Shown: piece after piece, positions 43,116 through 49,330 of the stretch
Layout: every line of letters begins with the position of its first letter
How positions within the stretch are numbered: position 1 is the stretch's first letter
Assembly (NCBI RefSeq): GCF_016881405.1
Contig: NZ_WOFE01000012.1
Coordinates: 1-49,330, forward strand
Reading direction: 5' to 3'
Length of the DNA stretch: 49,330 bases
DNA from: Deefgea chitinilytica
GTDB lineage: Bacteria; Pseudomonadota; Gammaproteobacteria; Burkholderiales; Chitinibacteraceae
The notes under the pieces: generated by a model
Told to the model about the DNA's origin: nothing
The model's input: only the letters and a program-made list of their open reading frames with translations
Database searches by the model: none
Translations under genes and position numbers: made by a program

Positions 43116-43144
43116 AAAAAAAAGCCCCAACATCAGGTTGGGGC
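43116..43144 (-). terminator. Terminator after the amino-acid binding protein gene
   Basis: GCCCCAAC/GTTGGGGC stem with loop ATCAG, followed on the minus strand by a run of eight T. Confidence 0.93.
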
Positions 43145-43159
43145 GCGCGTAGCGGCAAT

Positions 43160-43984
43160 TTACATAATTTGCAGTGTGAAGTATTTATACTGCATTTCTT
43201 TGTATTGGCCTGATTTAATCAATTTATCCAGCGCCAGATTAAACTTCGCCTGCATCACCGTATCGCCTTTTGCGACCGCAATCGCCTCGCCACGGCCAAG
43301 GCGGGGATCAGACTTAATCACATTACCAACATAACTGTAATGCTCTGCATGCTTGGGATTACGCAAAAACTCACCAAATACCGCGCTATCGCCAAAAGCA
43401 AAATTAATCTCATTGTTTTGCAATCCGGCGAGTAGTGCTTCAGCGTCGGCATAGCGTTTAATTGTTACTTTGCTTGGAAATTCAGTTTTGAGGTAATCAT
43501 CAAAAGTCGTTTTTTCCACTACGCCGATAATTTTGCCTTCTACACGGTCTTGTGTGACCACCGGAAACAAAAACAGTTCTTTTTTGTTCGCCATATAGGC
43601 TGCAGGAACGCGTGCATATGGCTGGGTGAATTGCACCAGTTTTTCACGTTCATCGGTGATCGACATCGTTGCGATAATCGCATCGGCTTGATTATTTTGC
43701 ACCGCAGGAATTAAATCATCCCATTCATAACGATTAATACTGCATTTCACCGCCATCTCTTGGCATAGCGCATTGGCTAAATCAATATTAAAGCCAACCA
43801 ATTGGTTATCTTTATTAACATATTCGAACGGTGGATATTTGCCTTCCAATGCAATACGCAACGTTGTTTCTGGCTCAGCGGCGGCGCTCGCAACATTGAC
43901 TTCGGACTGCGCTTTTTTCGCCATGCCAAAATACCAAGCTGGTAAGGCTGCCGCAGCAAGTGCAATAACAATCCATTTTTTCAT
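43160..43984 (-). CDS. Amino-acid-type ABC substrate-binding protein (SBP family 3)
   Basis: A 274-residue periplasmic binding protein from ATG 43984 with an N-terminal hydrophobic segment (WIVIALAAAALPAWYFG) and the family 3 core: TLRIALEGKYPPFEYVNKDNQLVGFNIDLANALCQEM, RYEWDDLIPAVQNNQADAIIATMSITDEREKLVQFTQPYA and GRGEAIAVAKGD. The signal segment may stay as a membrane anchor. Cationic or general amino-acid specificity is likely from family resemblance. No transport partners are adjacent. Confidence 0.9.
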   Translation of the reverse strand: MKKWIVIALAAAALPAWYFGMAKKAQSEVNVASAAAEPETTLRIALEGKYPPFEYVNKDNQLVGFNIDLANALCQEMAVKCSINRYEWDDLIPAVQNNQADAIIATMSITDEREKLVQFTQPYARVPAAYMANKKELFLFPVVTQDRVEGKIIGVVEKTTFDDYLKTEFPSKVTIKRYADAEALLAGLQNNEINFAFGDSAVFGEFLRNPKHAEHYSYVGNVIKSDPRLGRGEAIAVAKGDTVMQAKFNLALDKLIKSGQYKEMQYKYFTLQIM

Positions 43985-44219
43985 GACGTTTGCATCTGGA
44001 GTAGAAAAATAAAGCCGCATCATACGGGTGAAACATTCGAATGGAATCAGGGGTTTCCCTGCATACGGTGTGTTTTTCGTCACTTTGTAATCTACACTCA
44101 AGCTGCTCGACGGATTCGCGAAAAAGCGTCGTATTTCTACTCTTATGCGCTAACCCAAAGCGCGAAATCAGGTTTTTTCGCTATACTGTTTAGATTAGAA
44201 AATACTTGTGGAGGCTTAG

Positions 44220-45302
44220 ATGTTTTTTGGCCAAAAGAAATTGATTGCCGACTTGCAAGAGCAAATTCGCCAACTGCAAATCGAAAACAACCAAGTTAAA
44301 AAAGAAAACAGCAAACTCCAAAGTGACCAACAATTCCTCGCCAGTCTGCAAACGCAAGACAACGGCGATGGCAAATACTATCAATCCCTATTTCAATCGA
44401 TGGCGCAGTTCGGCCAATCGCTTGCATCTTCTTCACATTCACTCGGTCATCTGACTGAAAAAATGAAAGAAGAACTGCGTAGTGCTACTGCCTTGTCGCG
44501 CCTTGCCAATGACAATAGCCAAGCGATTGCCGCGATGTCGGCTAGTTTGAATCAACTGTCTAGCACCGCAGCACAATCGGTGACCGAAGTTGATAAGCTT
44601 GATCAACAATCGGATCAAATCAGCGGTATTGTGCAATTGATTAAAGAAATTGCCGATCAAACCAATTTATTAGCACTGAACGCAGCGATTGAAGCCGCCC
44701 GCGCTGGCGAACAAGGCCGCGGCTTTGCCGTGGTCGCCGATGAAGTTCGCAAATTGGCCGAGCGCACTAGTTCAGCCACCAAAGACATCAGCAAACTGGT
44801 CGGCGACATTCGCAGCGAAACACAATCGGTCAAAACCACGATGAATGCGATGGCCGAAGAAACGGCGCAATTTAGCGAGATGGGCAGCAATGCATCGATG
44901 GATATGGAGCTGCTGATTGAGGTATCGGGCGAGATGAAAGAGTTGGTGAGCAAAAACATGCTCAGCACTTTTGTTGAAGTGAGTAAGTTGGATCACATTG
45001 CATTTAAATTCAATGTCTATGAAGGCGTTTCAGGCTCCAGCTCAGTGAGTAGTCAGGTGGTGAGCGATCCGCACCAATGCCGTTTTGGCCGCTGGTATTA
45101 CGAAGGCGAAGGCAAAGAGCTCGCCGGTCATCTACCCGCTTATCGCGAAATGGAAGGCCCACACAGCGAAATTCATCAAGCTGGTACTGCAGCATTGAAT
45201 GCATGGCAAGCAGGGCAAAAATCGCAAGTCATCGATGCATTGAATCGCATGGAAAACACCAGTCAGAAGATGGTGGGGATTTTGGATCGATTAGTCGATT
45301 GA
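44220..45302 (+). CDS. Soluble methyl-accepting chemotaxis protein with CZB domain
   Basis: A cytoplasmic chemoreceptor (360 residues, no membrane helix). It has an N-terminal coiled coil, the MCP signalling hairpin with tip [43 protein letters not shown] (142-182), then a C-terminal CZB zinc-binding domain: His259 (LDHIAFK), Cys287 ([10 protein letters not shown]), His315 and His319 (PHSEIH), the 3His/1Cys pattern. Related CZB receptors such as TlpD sense zinc or hypochlorous acid (established for relatives; the ligand here is inferred). GGAGG lies upstream of the ATG. No che genes are in the window. Confidence 0.95.
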   Translation: MFFGQKKLIADLQEQIRQLQIENNQVKKENSKLQSDQQFLASLQTQDNGDGKYYQSLFQSMAQFGQSLASSSHSLGHLTEKMKEELRSATALSRLANDNSQAIAAMSASLNQLSSTAAQSVTEVDKLDQQSDQISGIVQLIKEIADQTNLLALNAAIEAARAGEQGRGFAVVADEVRKLAERTSSATKDISKLVGDIRSETQSVKTTMNAMAEETAQFSEMGSNASMDMELLIEVSGEMKELVSKNMLSTFVEVSKLDHIAFKFNVYEGVSGSSSVSSQVVSDPHQCRFGRWYYEGEGKELAGHLPAYREMEGPHSEIHQAGTAALNAWQAGQKSQVIDALNRMENTSQKMVGILDRLVD

Positions 45303-45374
45303 TTTGGGATTTGGCGACAATCAGCCAGAAGCTGACCTTTGTTTTTATTTGAAATAACCACTCACAGGTGATTT

Positions 45375-45662
45375 TTGTATAGTTTGCTTGCGTTCCTGAT
45401 GTTTATTGTGATTTTCCTTGCACTAAAGGCTTGTATTTTTAGTTATGAAAATTCTAAATGGCCGAAAAATGCACGAGAACTTATTGACTGGAAAATGAGA
45501 AGACTTAGCAGGGTTTTGGTATTTATTTTCTCGTCATATCCACTTTGGTTTGCAGTAACAAAGCCGTTGGCTAATTTAGGTGAGACTGGAATTGTTATGT
45601 TGTTCGTGCTAATTATTCCAGTGAGTATTTTTTGCATTTCATATTTTAGAAATAGTAAATGA
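45375..45662 (+). CDS. Small hypothetical membrane protein (95 aa)
   Basis: 95 residues with two to three hydrophobic helices (an N-terminal helix, VLVFIFSSYPLWFAV, and GIVMLFVLIIPVSIFCISYF). A TTG start at 45375 has AGGTG upstream; an ATG at 45399 is the alternative. AT-rich codons. No recognised family; isolated between the chemoreceptor and parE. Confidence 0.6.
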   Translation: MYSLLAFLMFIVIFLALKACIFSYENSKWPKNARELIDWKMRRLSRVLVFIFSSYPLWFAVTKPLANLGETGIVMLFVLIIPVSIFCISYFRNSK

Positions 45663-45700
45663 TTTCCACTTTGGGTCGAATGCCGCCAGTTATACCAACA

Positions 45701-45728
45701 AAAAACCCGCATCTAGCGGGTTTTTTTT
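45701..45728. terminator. Bidirectional terminator between convergent small gene and parE
   Basis: AAAAACCCGC/GCGGGTTTTT stem with loop ATCTA and T runs on both strands. Confidence 0.94.
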
Positions 45729-45778
45729 ATGTATATGGCTGCAATGATTATTTAAAAATGGCTAGACGCCAATACTCA

Positions 45779-47752
45779 TTACAAATCCGCTTCAACTTCA
45801 TTTCCACGCGCCTCTAACCATGCGCGGCGGCTTGATGCTTCGGATTTACTCATCAGCATATTCATCACATCGCGGGTGTTGGCAGCGACGTCCGCTGGAA
45901 TCGATACGCGCAGCACGCGGCGGGTGTCGGGGTTCATCGTGGTGTCGAATAATTGCTCGGCGTTCATTTCGCCCAAGCCTTTGAAACGCGAAATGCTCCA
46001 CGCCGATTCGCGTAGTTTCTCGCCTTTGAGCTTGTCTAAAATCGCCGTCAATTCGCCTTCGTCGAGCGCATAAAATTTGCGCGGTGGTTTGTTTTTGCCA
46101 CTGCCACCGACATCAACGCGGTACAGCGGCGGTTGCGCGACATAGATATGACCGTTGGCTACTAGTTGTGGGAAATGACGATAAAACAGCGTTAGCAGCA
46201 GCACTTGAATGTGCGATCCATCGACGTCCGCATCGGACATAATGATGATTTTGCCGTAACGCAGACCGCTTAAATCCGCTGCGCCATCGAGCGTGTGTGG
46301 GTCAACGCCAATCGCGACGGCCATATCGTGGACTTCGTTATTGCCGAAAATCTGGTCTTTATCGACTTCCCATGTATTCAGCACTTTACCGCGCAGCGGC
46401 AAAATCGCTTGGAAATCTTTATCGCGGCCCATTTTGGCCGAGCCGCCCGCCGAATCACCCTCGACGAGGAATAATTCGCAGCGCTCGGTTTCGTCCGATG
46501 CGCAATCGGTGAGTTTGCCCGGCAGCACCGCCACCCCTGAAGACTTTTTCTTTTCGACTTTCTGCGCGTTTTTCTGCCGCGATTGCGCGGCGCGAATTGC
46601 GAGTTCGGCGAGTTTTTTGCCCAGATCAACGTGTTCGTTCAGCCACAATTCGAACGGCGAACGCACCATGGCTGAGACGAGTTTGAGTCCGTCACGGCTG
46701 GTGAGTTTGTCTTTGGTTTGGCCTTGGAATTGCGGATCAAGCACCTTGGCCGATAGCACAAACGAGCAGCGGCTGAATAAATCTTCCGGCAGCAACTTCA
46801 CGCCTTTCGGCAGCAAGTTATGAAAATCGATAAAGGTTTTAACCACTTGAAATACACCATCGCGCAGGCCGCTTTCGTGCGTACCGCCCGCAGGCGTTGG
46901 AATTAGATTGACGTACGATTCGCGATTCACCGCGCCGTCTTCGGTCCACGTGAGCGCCCAAGCGCAGCCTTCGCCACGGCTAAAGGTTTCGTCTTCGCCT
47001 TCGATGTATTTCTCGCCTTGCAAAATCGGTACGATTTGCGTGTAACCGGCGACTTGTTCATTCAGATAACCGAGTAGTCCATCTGGGTAGCACCAGCGTT
47101 TTTCCAGCATTTCACCGCTGGCTTGCTCCACATTCAGTGTGACCACCAAGCCCGGCAACAATACGGCTTTGGATTTCAGTAAATGCTCTAGCTCACCCAG
47201 CGGAATCGTCGCGCTATCAAAATACTGCGCATCAGGCTCAACAAAGACGCGCGTGCCAGTGTCTTTTTTGGTTGTTGTTCCCAATACCGCTAATGGCTCG
47301 ATAACCTCGCCACCCGAGAACACCAAGCGATTGATTTGCCCTTCGCGGCGCACTTCGACTTCCAAACGCGTTGAGAGCGCATTGGTGACCGACACGCCCA
47401 CACCATGCAATCCGCCAGAGAACGAGTAGGCTCCGCCGTCTTTCTTATCGAATTTACCGCCAGCGTGCAGCTGGGTAAACACAACTTGTACGGTTGGCAC
47501 GCCTTCTTCTGGATGCAAGCCCACTGGAATACCGCGGCCATTGTCGACCACGCGCATCGATTGATTGCGGTATAGCGTCACTTCAATTTGCGTGGCATAG
47601 CCGCCGAGCGCTTCATCGGCCGCGTTGTCGATGACTTCTTGGCAAATGTGCAGCGGATTGTCGGTGCGGGTATACATGCCAGGGCGGTGGCGGACTGGAT
47701 CAAGACCTTTTAAGACCTTAACGGAAGATTCGTCGTATTTAGGAGCAGCCAT
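45779..47752 (-). CDS. parE: DNA topoisomerase IV subunit B
   Basis: The ATPase subunit of the chromosome decatenase, partner of ParC. 657 residues. GHKL motifs EVIDNAADEALGG, VVDNGRGIPVG and GGLHGVGVSVTNALS; the TOPRIM domain with EGDSAGG (about 428) and DADVDGSHI; C-terminal RFKGLGEMNAEQLFDTTMNPD. The length and the absence of the large insertion found in proteobacterial GyrB identify it as ParE. A parS-like sequence ends 1 bp from the ATG. parC is not in the window. Confidence 0.95.
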   Translation of the reverse strand: MAAPKYDESSVKVLKGLDPVRHRPGMYTRTDNPLHICQEVIDNAADEALGGYATQIEVTLYRNQSMRVVDNGRGIPVGLHPEEGVPTVQVVFTQLHAGGKFDKKDGGAYSFSGGLHGVGVSVTNALSTRLEVEVRREGQINRLVFSGGEVIEPLAVLGTTTKKDTGTRVFVEPDAQYFDSATIPLGELEHLLKSKAVLLPGLVVTLNVEQASGEMLEKRWCYPDGLLGYLNEQVAGYTQIVPILQGEKYIEGEDETFSRGEGCAWALTWTEDGAVNRESYVNLIPTPAGGTHESGLRDGVFQVVKTFIDFHNLLPKGVKLLPEDLFSRCSFVLSAKVLDPQFQGQTKDKLTSRDGLKLVSAMVRSPFELWLNEHVDLGKKLAELAIRAAQSRQKNAQKVEKKKSSGVAVLPGKLTDCASDETERCELFLVEGDSAGGSAKMGRDKDFQAILPLRGKVLNTWEVDKDQIFGNNEVHDMAVAIGVDPHTLDGAADLSGLRYGKIIIMSDADVDGSHIQVLLLTLFYRHFPQLVANGHIYVAQPPLYRVDVGGSGKNKPPRKFYALDEGELTAILDKLKGEKLRESAWSISRFKGLGEMNAEQLFDTTMNPDTRRVLRVSIPADVAANTRDVMNMLMSKSEASSRRAWLEARGNEVEADL

Positions 47753-47768
47753 TGTTTCACGTGAAACC
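47753..47768. promoter_or_regulatory. parS: parS-like ParB-binding site
   Basis: TGTTTCACGTGAAACC matches the chromosomal parS consensus TGTTNCACGTGNAACA at all positions except the last. It abuts the parE start codon and occupies the parE leader. No other full match was noticed in the window. Confidence 0.75.
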
Positions 47769-47816
47769 GATAAAAAATGATTGGGGAGAAGTCTAGCAGA
47801 GAACGGGAAAGCTTGA

Positions 47817-48001
47817 GTCCACGAAAAACATCAAAGGCACGAAAAAACCAAACGAAGAGAATCCGTTTTGATTATTTTATCGTGTTTAAAAACCGATGGA
47901 ATCAATATGTCGTTTCTTACTGCAAATTTTCTGTGTTGAACTTGATTCGAGCTTTCTCAGTGTAATTCGTGCATTTTTCAGCCTTTCGTGTTTTTCGCGG
48001 G
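47817..48001. repeat. CCACGAAA-family palindrome, copy 4 (degenerate)
   Basis: The left arm begins GTCCACGAAAAACATCAAAGGC and pairs imperfectly with the right arm GCCTTTCGTGTTTTTCGCGG; the spacer is longer (roughly 145 bp) and includes other CACGAA words. Intergenic between comM and parE; nothing else is visible in this 309-bp gap apart from parS. Confidence 0.7.
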
Positions 48002-48061
48002 TTTTTGTTTTAATGTATTGCTATATAGGCCTTATTCTACAAGGGCTACAAGAAAATACAT

Positions 48062-49330
48062 CTACTCAATGCCGCGCCGATATTGAATCGCTTCGGCGAG
48101 ATGTTGTTTGGTGATTGCTTCGCTGTTGGCTAAATCAGCAATAGTACGCGCCACGCGCAACACCCGATGATAGGCTCGCGCTGACCAGCCGAGTTTTTGC
48201 ACCGCATTTTGCAACAAAGCTAAACCGGCGGCATCGGGCTGGCAATGTTCATCTAATGATGCACCGAGCAAGCCCGAATTGTGCAGCCCTTGCCGCGTGT
48301 ATTGTCGTTGCCGCGCGGCGCCGACTCGCTCGCGCACCGGAGCACTGCTTTCGCCTTGGCCGCGCGCGAGTAGCACGCTTTCGGGAAGTGCCGGTACTTC
48401 GACGACCATATCGATTCGATCGAGTAGTGGCCCAGAAATCCGCCCGCGATAGCGTGCAATTTGCTCTGGCGTACAGCGGCAGGCTTTTTGTGGATGCCCC
48501 AGATAACCGCAAGGGCAGGGGTTCATCGCGGCGACCAGTTGAAATCGTGCTGGAAACTCAGCTTGCCGCGCCGCACGAGAAATGTGGATTTTGCCGTTCT
48601 CTAAAGGCTCACGCAAAACTTCTAAAACTTTTCGATCAAATTCGGGGAGTTCATCTAGAAAAAGCACCCCGTGATGCGCCAGTGAAATTTCACCTGGCTG
48701 TGGCACGCTGCCGCCACCGACTAAGGCCACGCTTGACGCAGTGTGGTGCGGGCTACGGAACGGGCGTTGTCCAAATTGGCGCGGATCGAGGCCATTTTGC
48801 CCCAAAGATTGCACAGCCGCGGCTTCGAGCGCTTCGTGTTCTAACAAGGCGGGCAGTAATCCGGGTAAGCGCTGCGCCAACATTGATTTACCCGTGCCTG
48901 GTGGGCCAATCAGTAGCAGCGAGTGATTGCCCGCAGCAGCAACTTCCAAAGCACGGCGGGCGGCGGTTTGGCCTTTGACATCGGCTAAGTCGGGGTAAGT
49001 TGGTGTGGGAATTTCTGCGGGTGGTACGGCTGTTGCGAGCGATTCACTGCCATTTAAATGCTGGCAAACTTGCAACAAATGTTCGGCCGCTAGCACGGAG
49101 GCATCCTGAATCAAGGCGGCTTCGGCACTACTGGCGCTGCTAATCACTAAAGTGCGCTGTGCATCGCGCGCCGCCATCGCCAATGCCAAGCCACCGCGTA
49201 TCGCACGTAATTGCCCTGTTAAACCAAGTTCACCTGCAAATTCGTATGCGTGTAAATGCTCACACGGCAATTGCCCACTGGCGGCTAAAATACCAATCGC
49301 AATCGCCAAATCGTAATGCCCAGTGCCTTT
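48062..49330 (-). CDS. comM: ComM/YifB AAA+ branch-migration helicase (5' end beyond window)
   Basis: A Mg-chelatase-like AAA+ protein that promotes branch migration during natural transformation (ComM, established in Vibrio). The frame is open to the window edge (upstream residues KGTGHYDLAIAIG), so the true start is outside. Visible are the Lon-like N-terminal part, Walker A GPPGTGKS, SPHHTAS, Walker B VLFLDELPEF, a cysteine motif PCPCGYLGHPQKACRC, and the C-terminal RAYHRVLRVARTIADL. About 420 of the usual 500 residues are present. A link to DNA uptake fits the type IV pilus genes in the same window. Confidence 0.93.
   Translation of the reverse strand, partial: KGTGHYDLAIAIGILAASGQLPCEHLHAYEFAGELGLTGQLRAIRGGLALAMAARDAQRTLVISSASSAEAALIQDASVLAAEHLLQVCQHLNGSESLATAVPPAEIPTPTYPDLADVKGQTAARRALEVAAAGNHSLLLIGPPGTGKSMLAQRLPGLLPALLEHEALEAAAVQSLGQNGLDPRQFGQRPFRSPHHTASSVALVGGGSVPQPGEISLAHHGVLFLDELPEFDRKVLEVLREPLENGKIHISRAARQAEFPARFQLVAAMNPCPCGYLGHPQKACRCTPEQIARYRGRISGPLLDRIDMVVEVPALPESVLLARGQGESSAPVRERVGAARQRQYTRQGLHNSGLLGASLDEHCQPDAAGLALLQNAVQKLGWSARAYHRVLRVARTIADLANSEAITKQHLAEAIQYRRGIE

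Noticed and set aside
45779-47752. Identification as gyrB
   Set aside because: At 657 residues and without the insertion of proteobacterial GyrB, it fits ParE better.
22863-48001. CCACGAAA palindromes as terminators
   Set aside because: They lack a following T-tract, have 47-nt loops in the clearest copies, and one lies inside the tol-pal operon.

Overview
The window looks like chromosome of a Neisseriales betaproteobacterium (Chromobacteriaceae/Chitinibacteraceae type; inference). The grounds are a ssrS (6S RNA)-fau-zapA arrangement, a betaproteobacterial DksA, a Pseudomonas/Neisseria-type minor pilin operon, a complete tol-pal operon beside ruv genes, and a dedicated N-acetylglucosamine phosphotransferase system, as expected of a chitin user. 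Base composition is moderate, except for a markedly AT-rich block at about 11.7-20.1 kb. No tRNA, rRNA, CRISPR array, transposase or phage gene was recognised.

Layout. 0.1-3.4 kb: a tightly overlapping minus-strand operon of a YheT-type hydrolase, a phosphomannomutase/phosphoglucomutase and nadC. 3.4-9 kb: a GlcNAc PTS cluster (HPr, fused IIA-HPr-EI NagF, a small membrane-anchored EIIB-like protein, IICB NagE), with hairpin terminators between its parts. 9.1-10.4 kb: zapB-like, zapA, 6S RNA and fau. 10.5-11.5 kb: the ribosome-assembly GTPase YlqF/RbgA. 11.55-11.75 kb: a dense cluster of DnaA boxes next to trinucleotide repeats and an AT-rich tract, which looks like a replication origin. 11.8-20.1 kb: a very AT-rich TonB-like gene convergent with a type IV minor pilin operon (fimT/U, pilV, pilW, pilX, pilY1, pilE-like). 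20.4-22 kb: a split YjjP/YjjB exporter and a DUF2845 protein. 22-25.7 kb: mtnN, then queE-clcA-queC. 25.9-30.7 kb: tolQRAB-pal-cpoB. 31-36.7 kb: ruvB, ruvA and ruvC, interrupted by a PAP2 phosphatase, a small membrane protein and a LysE exporter, with a TonB-like gene just upstream of ruvC. 36.8-39.5 kb (plus strand): cytochrome c, dksA, a Fur-family regulator and an AroG-type DAHP synthase. 39.8-45.7 kb: small orphan genes, two orphan solute-binding proteins, a secreted CE2-like esterase and a soluble CZB chemoreceptor. 45.8 kb to the end: parE with a parS-like site at its start, then comM/yifB cut by the window edge.

The observations most worth following are: (i) the DnaA-box cluster with DnaA-trio-like repeats at 11.55-11.73 kb, together with a 15/16 match to the ParB site parS 36 kb away at 47.75 kb; (ii) two inverted copies of a roughly 200-bp multi-hairpin repeat that bracket ruvA-PAP2-LysE and carry compensatory substitutions in their main stem; (iii) four intergenic palindromes built from CCACGAAA units; (iv) inverted heptanucleotide arrays between the fur-family gene and aroG; and (v) two EIIB-like domains in the PTS cluster that have lost the phosphorylated cysteine, one of them on its own membrane anchor.

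Gene starts were adjusted by hand where a Shine-Dalgarno sequence, signal peptide or neighbouring RNA decided the matter. Functional names rest on recognised motifs and synteny, not on database searches.
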